From Ruminococcus sp. (lineage in GTDB: Bacteria > Bacillota > Clostridia > Oscillospirales > Ruminococcaceae), in contig JAHZHC010000008.1 in the NCBI GenBank assembly GCA_019420505.1, positions 1 through 30,473 of the forward strand: a DNA stretch of 30,473 bases, given 5' to 3'. Below the pieces are notes generated by a model. It saw nothing but the letters and a program-made list of their open reading frames with translations. It made no database searches and was not told the DNA's origin. The position numbers were made by a program, and so were the translations under genes. This document shows, in pieces, positions 16,323 through 24,421 of this stretch (its first letter is position 1; each line of letters starts with the position of its first letter).

Positions 16323-19300
16323 ATGTCTGTTTATAGAATTTATGTCGAAAAAAAGCCTGAATTTGCTGTTGAAGCTGATTCTCTGATCAGTGGTATAAAA
16401 TCAGCACTCGGACTTGATAACCTTAAATCACTGCGGGTAATTAATCGGTATGATGCAGAAGGACTTTCAGCTGATGACTTCAAGCTGGCTGTACCGGTTG
16501 TTTTTTCAGAACCTGCAGTAGATGTAACATACGATCATTTGCCGGATACTGCTTCTGATGAATATGTTTTTGCTGTTGAGTATCTTCCAGGACAGTTTGA
16601 CCAAAGAGCAGATTCATGCGCTCAATGTATCTCGCTGCTTACAGGAGGAAAAAGACCAACTGTTAAATCAGCAAGAATTTATATAGCTAAGGGTAATCTT
16701 TCTGAGAATGAACTGAAAGAGATTAAATCATATATGATCAACCCGGTCGAATCCCGTGAAGCAACTCTTGATACTTTTGAAACACTTGATATTAAATATG
16801 ATATTCCTACACAAGTTGATTCAGTTGAGGGATTTATTTATTCAACAGATGATGAACTTAAAGAACTTATCAATAGTATGGGACTGGCTATGGATTTTGA
16901 CGATATCAGATTCTGTCAGGCATATTTCCGTGATACGGAAAAAAGAAATCCAACCATTACTGAAATTCGTATGATCGATACCTACTGGTCAGACCACTGC
17001 CGTCATACAACCTTCTCCACTATAATTGATAATGTTGATATTGAACCTGAATATATAGCAGACACTTTTGCCGATTATATGAATACTCGCCGAAATCTTT
17101 ATGAAGGCAGAACGGACAAGCCCGTTACCCTCATGGACCTTGCTGTTATCGGGGCAAAGAAACTGAAGAAAGAGGGACTTTTAAAGGATCTGGACGAAAG
17201 TGAAGAAATCAACGCTTGTTCGGTAAAAATAAAAGTCGATGTTGACGGAGTTGACGAAGACTGGCTCTTAATGTTTAAAAATGAAACTCATAACCACCCG
17301 ACTGAAATTGAACCATTCGGAGGCGCTGCTACATGCCTCGGCGGTGCAATAAGAGATCCTCTGTCAGGACGTTCTTATGTTTATCAGGCAATGAGAGTAA
17401 CCGGAGCAGGCAATCCGCTTGTTCCTGTTGAAGATACTATTACAGGTAAACTTCCTCAGAGAAAAATAGTTGTAGGAGCTGCTAACGGATATTCTTCATA
17501 CGGTAACCAGATAGGACTTGCTACAGGTCACGTTTCCGAAATATATCATCCCGGATATGTTGCAAAACGTATGGAAATCGGCGCCGTTGTCGGGGCTGCT
17601 CCCGAATCAAACGTAAGACGTGAAAGACCTCAGCCTGAGGATGTTGTTATTCTCCTCGGCGGAAAAACGGGACGTGACGGATGCGGCGGAGCAACAGGAT
17701 CTTCAAAATCACATACTCTCCATTCACTGGAAAGCTGCGGAGCTGAAGTCCAGAAAGGTAACGCTCCCGAAGAACGAAAACTTCAAAGACTTTTCAGAAA
17801 TCCGGAAGTTACTTCAATGATAAAACGCTGTAACGACTTCGGTGCAGGCGGTGTTTCTGTCGCTATCGGAGAACTTACTGACGGACTTGTTATAAATCTT
17901 GACGCAGTTACAAAAAAATATGACGGACTTGACGGAACAGAGCTTGCTATATCTGAATCTCAAGAAAGAATGGCAGTTGTTATTGCCAAATCTGACGTTG
18001 AAAAATTTATGGCGGAAGCAGCTAAGGAGAATCTTGAAGCTACTTTGGTTGCAAGAGTTACAGAAGAACCAAGACTTAAAATGAATTGGAACGGAGTTCA
18101 GATCGTCGATCTTTCCCGTGAATTCCTTAATTCAAACGGCGCCGAAAAGCATACTGACATTCGTATAGATACACCACTTATAGGCAAGGATGATGCCGGT
18201 GCTGATACTGCCGACAGATGGGAAGCTATGATTTCAAATCTTAATATCTGCTCCCAGAAAGGTCTTGTTGAAAGATTTGACTCAACAATCGGAGCCGGTA
18301 CGGTTCTTATGCCTTACGGAGGTAAATACCAAAATACACCTACACAGGCTATGGCTGCTAAAATACCTGTGCTTAAAGGTGAAACTTCAACCGCTTCAAT
18401 AATGGGCTGGGGCTTTAACCCTTATCTTTCATCACAAAGTCCATACCACGGCGCTATGTCAGCCGTAGTTGAATCAATTTCAAAGGTCGTAGCTACAGGC
18501 GGTTCTTATAAACATTGCTGGCTTACATTCCAGGAATATTTTGAAAGAACACAGAACAACCCTGTTCGCTGGGGAAAACCTTTTGCGGCTCTCCTTGGTG
18601 CTTATAAAGCACAGCTTGAACTTGGCTGCGGCTCAATCGGAGGAAAGGACTCAATGTCCGGTACTTTTGAAGAAATTGACGTTCCTCCGACTCTTGTTTC
18701 ATTTGCTGTTTCAACTGCAAAAACAGATAAAATTATTTCACAGGAATTTAAAAAATCCGGTTCAAATGTTATCCTTATTCAGCCTGAATACGATAAAAAT
18801 AACCTTGTTGACTTTGAATCGCTTAAACAAGTTTTTGAAAAGGTTGAAGAGCTCATAAGTGAAGGAAAAGTCCTGTCCTGTTGGTCTGTTTCATACGGCG
18901 GAATTTCCGAAGCAATTGCTAAAATGGCGTTTGGTAACAAAATCGGTTTTAAATTCACTTCTCCTGTTACAGCAAGTGAGTTGTACCGTCCTTGTTACGG
19001 CAGCTTTGTTATTGAGCTTGCCGAAGGTGCTGCTGTTGAAGAAAGACTTCTTGGAGTTACATCAGAGGATTATACAATAACAACTGATAGCTATACCGTT
19101 GACTTAAACAAGCTCCAGACGCTTTGGGAAAATAAACTGGAACCGGTTTTCCCTGCTAAAATAAAAGAGCCTGAATATACTCCGAAAACATATAGCTTTA
19201 CTGCCGAAAACAGAATTGCCCCATCAATCAAAGCTGCTAAGCCAAAAGTGCTTATCCCTGTTTTCCCGGGTACGAACTGTGAATATGATACCGCAAGAGT

Positions 19301-20036
19301 GTTTGAAAAAGCAGGAGCCGAAGCAGATATATTTGTAATTAAGAACCTTAACGCTGCAATGATTGAAGAATCAGTAGCAGCAATGGAGAAAAAAATAAAC
19401 GAATCACAGATCGTTATGCTGCCGGGCGGATTCAGCGGAGGCGACGAGCCTGACGGAAGCGGTAAATTTATTGTATCCTTCTTGAGAAATCCACGTCTTA
19501 AGGACGCTATCCACAACCTTCTGAAGAACCGTGACGGACTAATGCTCGGTATATGCAACGGATTCCAGGCTCTTGTAAAACTCGGACTTGTTCCTTATGG
19601 TGAAATTGTTGATATGCGTGATGACTCGCCAACATTAACATTCAACACCATCGCAAGACACCAGTCTAAAATGGTTAATACGAGAATAGCTTCAAATAAA
19701 TCTCCTTGGCTTGCGTCATCAAATGTCGGCGATATTCACAGTATCGCAATTTCCCATGGTGAAGGCCGCTTCGTGGCAACAGCTGAAGAGATCGCAAGAC
19801 TTGCCGAAAATGGTCAGATCGCAACACAGTATGTAGACTTTGACGGCAATCCTACACTTGATATCCATTGCAATCCTAATACATCAATCGACGCTATTGA
19901 AGGAATCACTTCACCGGACGGACGTGTTCTCGGAAAAATGGGACACTCAGAACGTATTGGCACAGATATTTCTAAAAACGTTCCCGGTAATAAAAATCAG
20001 CAGATTTTTGAAAACGGCATAAAATACTTTAAATAA
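16323..20036 (+). CDS. purL: Phosphoribosylformylglycinamidine synthase, single-polypeptide (PurSLQ-type)
   Basis: A 1,237-residue enzyme of purine synthesis that makes FGAM from FGAR, glutamine and ATP. It is the long one-chain form used by many Clostridia and Bacteroidetes instead of separate PurS, PurL and PurQ. The N-terminal 160 or so residues are PurS-like. The synthetase core has 'ETHNHPTEIEPFGGAATCLG' (321-340). The C-terminal glutaminase domain begins near 978 ('VLIPVFPGTNCEYDTARVFE') and has 'GICNGFQAL' with nucleophile Cys1078, and H1145/E1147 in 'SHGEGRF'. The single chain means the ammonia channel is intramolecular. It stands alone, without other pur genes, behind its own strong promoter and before a strong terminator. 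The ATG at 16323 is well placed after AAGGAG. Confidence 0.96.
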   Translation: MSVYRIYVEKKPEFAVEADSLISGIKSALGLDNLKSLRVINRYDAEGLSADDFKLAVPVVFSEPAVDVTYDHLPDTASDEYVFAVEYLPGQFDQRADSCAQCISLLTGGKRPTVKSARIYIAKGNLSENELKEIKSYMINPVESREATLDTFETLDIKYDIPTQVDSVEGFIYSTDDELKELINSMGLAMDFDDIRFCQAYFRDTEKRNPTITEIRMIDTYWSDHCRHTTFSTIIDNVDIEPEYIADTFADYMNTRRNLYEGRTDKPVTLMDLAVIGAKKLKKEGLLKDLDESEEINACSVKIKVDVDGVDEDWLLMFKNETHNHPTEIEPFGGAATCLGGAIRDPLSGRSYVYQAMRVTGAGNPLVPVEDTITGKLPQRKIVVGAANGYSSYGNQIGLATGHVSEIYHPGYVAKRMEIGAVVGAAPESNVRRERPQPEDVVILLGGKTGRDGCGGATGSSKSHTLHSLESCGAEVQKGNAPEERKLQRLFRNPEVTSMIKRCNDFGAGGVSVAIGELTDGLVINLDAVTKKYDGLDGTELAISESQERMAVVIAKSDVEKFMAEAAKENLEATLVARVTEEPRLKMNWNGVQIVDLSREFLNSNGAEKHTDIRIDTPLIGKDDAGADTADRWEAMISNLNICSQKGLVERFDSTIGAGTVLMPYGGKYQNTPTQAMAAKIPVLKGETSTASIMGWGFNPYLSSQSPYHGAMSAVVESISKVVATGGSYKHCWLTFQEYFERTQNNPVRWGKPFAALLGAYKAQLELGCGSIGGKDSMSGTFEEIDVPPTLVSFAVSTAKTDKIISQEFKKSGSNVILIQPEYDKNNLVDFESLKQVFEKVEELISEGKVLSCWSVSYGGISEAIAKMAFGNKIGFKFTSPVTASELYRPCYGSFVIELAEGAAVEERLLGVTSEDYTITTDSYTVDLNKLQTLWENKLEPVFPAKIKEPEYTPKTYSFTAENRIAPSIKAAKPKVLIPVFPGTNCEYDTARVFEKAGAEADIFVIKNLNAAMIEESVAAMEKKINESQIVMLPGGFSGGDEPDGSGKFIVSFLRNPRLKDAIHNLLKNRDGLMLGICNGFQALVKLGLVPYGEIVDMRDDSPTLTFNTIARHQSKMVNTRIASNKSPWLASSNVGDIHSIAISHGEGRFVATAEEIARLAENGQIATQYVDFDGNPTLDIHCNPNTSIDAIEGITSPDGRVLGKMGHSERIGTDISKNVPGNKNQQIFENGIKYFK

Positions 20037-20040
20037 TGAA

Positions 20041-20070
20041 AAACTCCCGATTAATATCGGGAGTTTTTTT
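20041..20070 (+). terminator. Rho-independent terminator of purL
   Basis: An 11-bp perfect stem (20041-20051 with 20056-20066), loop TAAT, running into seven or more T. Confidence 0.9.
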
Positions 20071-20072
20071 AC

Positions 20073-20112
20073 AAACAAACGGCGAATAACTTAAATCATT
20101 CGCCGTCTGTTT
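20073..20112 (-). terminator. Terminator of the HPr-like gene
   Basis: A 15-position stem with one A-C mismatch (20073-20087 with 20098-20112), about 20 bp past the stop of the minus-strand HPr-like gene. On that strand it ends in TTTGTTTGT. It lies back to back with the purL terminator. Confidence 0.7.
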
Positions 20113-20131
20113 ACAATTAAGTAAAATTAGA

Positions 20132-20362
20132 TTATTCAACTATGAATTCTTTGATTTCCTCAAGAAATGCATCCGCATTATCACTATGTGCAACCAACTG
20201 AATAGGATTTGAAAGATCAAGGCTGAAAATACCCATAATTGACTTTGCATCAACAGCGTATCTACCCGAAGCCAAATCCACATCAAAGTCATACATTGAA
20301 ACAACGCTGACAAATTTCTTCACTGATGCTATTGAATCAAGCATAATTTTAACCTTTTTCAT
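20132..20362 (-). CDS. HPr-like protein lacking the catalytic histidine (Crh-like)
   Basis: A 76-residue protein of the HPr fold. The regulatory loop is intact: 'AKSIMGIFSLDL' (39-50) matches 'KSIMGVMSL', with Ser41 in the place of the HPr kinase target Ser46. The active-site loop is not: where HPr has 'SGIHARPA', this has 'DSIASVKKFV', with Ser13 at the histidine position and no Arg-Pro. It therefore cannot carry phosphate from enzyme I by the known route. Bacillus Crh also lacks His15 but keeps Ser46, and acts with CcpA in catabolite control. By analogy this could be a regulatory HPr; that is inference. Start ATG at 20362 with GAAGGAGG upstream; earlier in-frame codons contain the site itself. 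Own promoter and terminator. Confidence 0.85.
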   Translation of the reverse strand: MKKVKIMLDSIASVKKFVSVVSMYDFDVDLASGRYAVDAKSIMGIFSLDLSNPIQLVAHSDNADAFLEEIKEFIVE

Positions 20363-20443
20363 AAAAACTCCTCCTTCTAATTGCAAACCATTTCATGTTT
20401 TGTTCTAATTAATAAAACTATAGAGTTTTCCTCTACACTTACC

Positions 20444-20471
20444 ATTATATACATTAATTTTTAAAAGTCAA
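20444..20471 (-). promoter_or_regulatory. Promoter of the HPr-like gene
   Basis: On the minus strand TTGACT (20471-20466), 16 bp, TATAAT (20449-20444). Just inside the expected transcript is a 5-bp hairpin (20421-20425 with 20431-20435) near the 5' end. The -35 box is only 7 bp from the -35 of the mtaB promoter. Confidence 0.7.
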
Positions 20472-20478
20472 GACGGAT

Positions 20479-20507
20479 TTGCAAAAAAAATAAAAATATA
20501 GTATAAT
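20479..20507 (+). promoter_or_regulatory. Promoter of mtaB
   Basis: TTGCAA (20479-20484) and TATAAT (20502-20507), 17-bp spacer, divergent from the HPr-like promoter. The leader to the mtaB start is about 80 nt. Confidence 0.65.
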
Positions 20508-20592
20508 AGTCAATAACATAAAATCACAGCATTTAAATTTGTGTAAAGTTACTATGACTACACACTTTTTTATTTTATCTGGAGGAAAAGAA

Positions 20593-21900
20593 ATGAATAT
20601 CTTTTATTGCACTTTCGGATGCAAGGTTAATCAGTATGAAACGGAAAATATAAAACAGGCCTTGGAAAATAAACAATTTTCAACTGTTACTGAAATAATT
20701 GATGCGGATATTGCCGTAATAAATACTTGTACAGTCACGTCATATTCAGATTTAAAATGCAGAAAAATGCTTCATAAAATAAAAAACACAAATCCTGATT
20801 GCATAATAGTTCTTACCGGTTGCTTTCCTCAAGCCTTCTCTGATGAAGCGGAATCAATGACAGAATGTGATATAATTACCGGCGCTTCAAATAAATCATC
20901 AATACCTGACTATATTGATGAATATCTGGTTCATAGACAACGAATAATAAATATTCAGCCGCATACTAAAAATGAAAAGTTTGAAATAATGTCAAATTCA
21001 AATGTAGAATCAAAAACCCGTGCATACATGAAAATACAGGACGGCTGTGACCAATATTGCTCTTATTGCATTATTCCTTATGCCAGAGGCCATATACGGT
21101 CAAAGCCTTTAGATGTCATTGAAAAAGAAGCTGAAAACCTTGCAAATTCAGGCCATAAAGAAATTGTTGTGGTGGGAATAAATCTCTGGTGTTACGGAAA
21201 GGATTTAAGCGGAACTGTCGGTTTGGCAGATGCAGTCGAAACAATTTGCAGAAAAGCCGAAAATTGCAGAGTCCGTCTGGGATCTATTGAACCTGAAATG
21301 GTAACTGACCGAGACATTGAGCGTCTGACAAAACTAAAAAACTTTTGTCCTCAGTTTCATTTGTCTTTGCAAAGCGGATGTGATAAAACACTTAAAGCAA
21401 TGAACAGAAAATATAACTGCTCCGAATATGATGATCTGTGCAGCCGATTGAGAAAAGCTTTTCCGGATTGCTCAATTACTACAGATATTATGGTCGGTTT
21501 TGTTGGAGAAACAGATGAAGATTTCATGGAATCAATGGAATTTGTCAAAAAAATCGGTTTTTCAAGAGTTCACATTTTCCCGTATTCTGTTAGAAAAGGA
21601 ACTGTGGCAGCTAACAGAAGCGGACATTTGCCCAAACATATAAAGAATAAAAGAGCCGCCCAAATGAATGACTTGTGCAAAAAGCAAGCTGATAAATTTC
21701 TGCAAAATATGATAGGGAAAACACAAGAAGTCCTTTTTGAAAAAGAAAAATCGAGTGACTTTCATCAAGGTTATACAAGAAATTATACATTAGTAAAAGT
21801 TCCGAGAATTTCCGAAGAAATCAGTTTAAAACGAAAAATATTTAATGTTCTCATAACAGAAGCTGCCAATGACTGTTGCATTGGAAAAATAATAGAATAA
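20593..21900 (+). CDS. mtaB: tRNA t6A37 methylthiotransferase MtaB
   Basis: A 435-residue radical SAM methylthiotransferase that adds a methylthio group to t6A at position 37 of tRNAs reading ANN codons. The N-terminal UPF0004 domain has its cluster cysteines at Cys10, Cys46 and Cys77. The radical SAM cluster motif is C152-DQY-C156-SY-C159. A C-terminal TRAM RNA-binding domain (about 375-435) is present but short. The N-terminus 'FYCTFGCKVNQYETENI' is the MtaB pattern, as opposed to MiaB or RimO. The start is the ATG at 20593 after TCTGGAGGAAAAG; 18 upstream in-frame codons lack a site. The next gene, a reductase, follows after 19 bp and is probably co-transcribed. Confidence 0.94.
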   Translation: MNIFYCTFGCKVNQYETENIKQALENKQFSTVTEIIDADIAVINTCTVTSYSDLKCRKMLHKIKNTNPDCIIVLTGCFPQAFSDEAESMTECDIITGASNKSSIPDYIDEYLVHRQRIINIQPHTKNEKFEIMSNSNVESKTRAYMKIQDGCDQYCSYCIIPYARGHIRSKPLDVIEKEAENLANSGHKEIVVVGINLWCYGKDLSGTVGLADAVETICRKAENCRVRLGSIEPEMVTDRDIERLTKLKNFCPQFHLSLQSGCDKTLKAMNRKYNCSEYDDLCSRLRKAFPDCSITTDIMVGFVGETDEDFMESMEFVKKIGFSRVHIFPYSVRKGTVAANRSGHLPKHIKNKRAAQMNDLCKKQADKFLQNMIGKTQEVLFEKEKSSDFHQGYTRNYTLVKVPRISEEISLKRKIFNVLITEAANDCCIGKIIE

Positions 21901-21919
21901 AAGATGCGGAGGTTTAAAT

Positions 21920-22687
21920 TTGAAACAAAGAAAATGTGCTTTAATCACCGGTGCAAGTTCCGGAATAGGATTTGAAATTGCAAAGATACTTAATAAAAAA
22001 GGCTATGATCTCGTTGTTGCGGCGAGACGTGCAGACAAACTTAATCAGCTCAAAAATCAGCTTGAAGGAAATATCACCGTGATCCCATGCGATTTGTCCG
22101 ATGAAAAACAATGTATGGAGCTTTATGAAAAAACAAGCAGTATGAATATATCAGTTCTAATTAATAATGCAGGTTTTGGCGCTGTCGGATTCTTTAATGA
22201 AATTCCTCTTAAAACGGAAACCGATATGATAAAAACAAACTGTGTTGCGCTTCACATCTTAACAAAAATGTTCTTGAAAGATTTTATTGAAAAAGATAAA
22301 GGCTATATCCTGAATGTTGCTTCATCAGCAGGCTTAATGCCCGGCGGCCCCCTAATGTCAGCCTATTATGCAACAAAAGCCTATGTCACAAGCCTTACCA
22401 GCGGAATAAACGAAGAACTTAAATCAATGAACAGCCATGTATCAGTATCCGCTTTGTGTCCGGGACCCGTTAATACAGAATTCAATAAGGTTGCCAATGC
22501 AAAATTCAATTTGAAAAGCATCACCGCTGAAAAATGCGCCCAACTCGCCGTAAAAGGAATGTTTGAAAGAAAACTGATTATCATACCTTCTCTTGATATG
22601 AAAGCAAGCAGTTTTGCGGCTAAGATCCTGCCAAGAAAGCTTATACTCTCTATAACCAAACATATCCAGACAAAAAAGATAAAATAA
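21920..22687 (+). CDS. Short-chain dehydrogenase/reductase (DltE/YqjQ-like group)
   Basis: A 255-residue classical SDR. Cofactor motif TGASSGIG (10-17), NNAG (82-85), catalytic Ser135/136 and Tyr149-x-x-x-Lys153. The 'LCPGPVNTEF' after the active site and the basic C-terminus are typical of SDRs annotated as DltE, YqjQ or short-chain oxidoreductases acting on lipid-like or unknown alcohols/ketones. No substrate can be named. The start is a TTG at 21920 with GGAGG 7 bases upstream. It follows mtaB by 19 bp. A weak A/T-rich inverted repeat follows the stop, but no clear terminator, before the rsmD promoter. Confidence 0.9.
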   Translation: MKQRKCALITGASSGIGFEIAKILNKKGYDLVVAARRADKLNQLKNQLEGNITVIPCDLSDEKQCMELYEKTSSMNISVLINNAGFGAVGFFNEIPLKTETDMIKTNCVALHILTKMFLKDFIEKDKGYILNVASSAGLMPGGPLMSAYYATKAYVTSLTSGINEELKSMNSHVSVSALCPGPVNTEFNKVANAKFNLKSITAEKCAQLAVKGMFERKLIIIPSLDMKASSFAAKILPRKLILSITKHIQTKKIK

Positions 22688-22739
22688 TATGTTTTTTCGA
22701 TAATAATAAAGCTCAACCGAAAAAAAGTAGAAAATGCTA

Positions 22740-22768
22740 TAGACAAAAATAAAAAATTATAGTATAAT
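22740..22768 (+). promoter_or_regulatory. Promoter of rsmD-coaD
   Basis: TAGACA (22740-22745), 17 bp, TATAAT (22763-22768), 29 bp before rsmD. Confidence 0.65.
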
Positions 22769-22797
22769 AAATTTATATGAAGTTTTGAGGTAATTTT

Positions 22798-23349
22798 ATG
22801 AGAGTTATAACGGGAAACGCAAGAGGTAAAAAATTAAAAACTTTAGAATCACTTGAAATCCGTCCTACTTCGGATATGGTTAAAGAAGCGATCTTTTCAA
22901 TAATACAATTTGATTTGCCTGAAGCCTCTGTGCTTGATCTTTTTGCGGGAAGCGGTCAGTTGGGTATTGAAGCCCTTAGCCGAGGAGCAAAACACTGTGT
23001 ATTTGTTGACAAAAACCGTGCCGCATATAATGTTGTTAATGAGAATATCGAAAATTGCGGTTTCAAAAAGAATTCCCGTGTTTTGCTTATGGATAGTCTT
23101 GACTATCTCAAAACTGCAAAAAAAGGATTAGATATTGCCTTGCTTGATCCGCCGTATCGTATGGGACTTATAGAAAAAGCATTGCCTTTGCTTGATAATA
23201 AGCTTAATCCGGGTGCAATAGTAGTCTGTGAACACGAAAAAGAATTAACACTGCAAGACAGCTATGGCAGAATGCAACTTCATAAAAGGTATAAATACGG
23301 TAAAATAGCTGTAACCGTCTATAAAATTCCTGAAGATAATGAGGAGTAA
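22798..23349 (+). CDS. rsmD: 16S rRNA (guanine-966 N2)-methyltransferase
   Basis: A 183-residue SAM-dependent methyltransferase that modifies G966 of 16S rRNA. 'MRVITGNARGKKL' and 'IRPTSDMVKEAIFSII' at the N-terminus are the RsmD family start, the SAM-binding motif is DLFAGSG (47-53), and the catalytic motif is DPPY (117-120). It precedes coaD with a 3-bp gap, the standard Gram-positive rsmD-coaD pair. Starts at an ATG with TTGAGG upstream. Confidence 0.96.
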   Translation: MRVITGNARGKKLKTLESLEIRPTSDMVKEAIFSIIQFDLPEASVLDLFAGSGQLGIEALSRGAKHCVFVDKNRAAYNVVNENIENCGFKKNSRVLLMDSLDYLKTAKKGLDIALLDPPYRMGLIEKALPLLDNKLNPGAIVVCEHEKELTLQDSYGRMQLHKRYKYGKIAVTVYKIPEDNEE

Positions 23350-23352
23350 TAA

Positions 23353-23844
23353 ATGAAAATTGCAGTTTGTCCGGGAAGCTTTGACCCGGTAACTTTAGGT
23401 CATCTCGATATAATTAACCGAGCCTCACGGCTTTTTGATAAAGTAATCGTACTTGTTTCGTTCAACTATGGTAAATCATCAGCAAGTTTTTCGGTTGAAG
23501 AGAGAATGGAAATGATCAGAACAGTTACTAAACACTTGAATAACGTTGAAATTGACTGCAATAGCGGACTCTTGGCTGATTATCTAAAAAAGACGGGAGC
23601 TGCCGCTATAGTTAAAGGCCTGAGAGCGGTTTCTGACTTTGAATATGAATTTCAGATGGCTCTTGCAAATAAAAAGCTGTATTCTGAAGCTGAAACTGTA
23701 TTTCTTACAACAAGCAGTGAGAATATGTATCTTTCTTCAAGTGTTGTTAAAGAAATAGCAAGTCTTGGAGGAGATATAAGCGGATTTGTTCCGCCTGAAA
23801 TTCTTGAGGTAATAAAAAATCGTTTATACTTATCTAAAAAATAA
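23353..23844 (+). CDS. coaD: Phosphopantetheine adenylyltransferase
   Basis: A 163-residue nucleotidyltransferase that makes dephospho-CoA from phosphopantetheine and ATP, the fourth step of CoA synthesis. 'GSFDPVTLGHLDII' (8-21) contains the T/HxGH motif (T14-L-G-H17), with Arg91 in 'KGLRAVSDFEYEF' and SSS (128-130, 'SSSVVKEIA') as the ATP-binding triplet. Full length. It is the middle gene of a short operon: rsmD, coaD, then a coiled-coil protein gene 26 bp downstream. Confidence 0.97.
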   Translation: MKIAVCPGSFDPVTLGHLDIINRASRLFDKVIVLVSFNYGKSSASFSVEERMEMIRTVTKHLNNVEIDCNSGLLADYLKKTGAAAIVKGLRAVSDFEYEFQMALANKKLYSEAETVFLTTSSENMYLSSSVVKEIASLGGDISGFVPPEILEVIKNRLYLSKK

Positions 23845-23870
23845 AAGCATAAAAGAAAGGATGTTAAAAA

Positions 23871-24359
23871 ATGAACATTGATGAAATTCTTGATCTGATG
23901 GATGGTCTTCTTGACAAATCATCTTCCGTGCCCTTTTCCAATAAGAGAATGATCGATTGTGAACAAATGCGTGAGTATATTGATACAATCAGATTAAACT
24001 TCCCTACTGAATTAAAAAAGGCAAAGGATATGGCAAGAGATAAGGAAAAGATTATCGCTGAAGCAAATAAAAACGCTGAGGAGATAATCAAGAAAGCTGA
24101 AGAAAGAGCTAAGGTTCTCGTTTCTGAACAGGAAATAATCAAAGAAGCCGGCGAAATTGCTAACGACCAGTTAAAACGTGCTAAAGAACAGGCTGACCTG
24201 ATTATTGCTGACGCCATCGCTAAAGATAGGGATATTAAATCAGCCTTAGCATCAAATCTTAATAAAGTATTATCTGATGCAGAAAGAGTACTTAACAGAA
24301 ACTTAAATGAAGTTACTGCTGTAAAAGACGCTATAATTAAAATAGGATCAGCTGAATAA
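23871..24359 (+). CDS. Coiled-coil protein often encoded beside coaD in Clostridia
   Basis: A 162-residue helical protein. The first 45 residues contain 'MIDCEQMREYIDTIRLNFP'. Residues 46-120 are a continuous Lys/Glu/Ala coiled coil ('MARDKEKIIAEANKNAEEII'), continuing with fewer breaks to the C-terminus. Automatic annotation usually calls such proteins 'ATPase' or V-ATPase subunit H/F0 b-like, but only because of the coiled coil; there is no Walker motif and no membrane helix. It has a good AAAGAAAGGA site before the ATG. Its fixed place after coaD suggests a conserved cell function, perhaps a structural or division-related scaffold. I do not assign one. Confidence 0.8.
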   Translation: MNIDEILDLMDGLLDKSSSVPFSNKRMIDCEQMREYIDTIRLNFPTELKKAKDMARDKEKIIAEANKNAEEIIKKAEERAKVLVSEQEIIKEAGEIANDQLKRAKEQADLIIADAIAKDRDIKSALASNLNKVLSDAERVLNRNLNEVTAVKDAIIKIGSAE

Positions 24360-24371
24360 TTTAAGTATGAT

Positions 24372-24415
24372 AAAAAACAGGAGTTATCCGTTTTATTGGA
24401 TAACTCCTGTTTTTT
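24372..24415. terminator. Two-way terminator between the coaD operon and galE
   Basis: A perfect 18-bp stem (24372-24389 with 24398-24415), loop of 8, flanked by six A on one side and six T on the other, so it can stop transcription from both strands. It is 12 bp past one stop codon and 7 bp past the other. Confidence 0.9.
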
Positions 24416-24421
24416 ATTCAT

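Noticed and set aside
16756..20022. Other-frame open frames within purL
   Set aside because: Shadows of the purL reading frame, with no start signals or homology.
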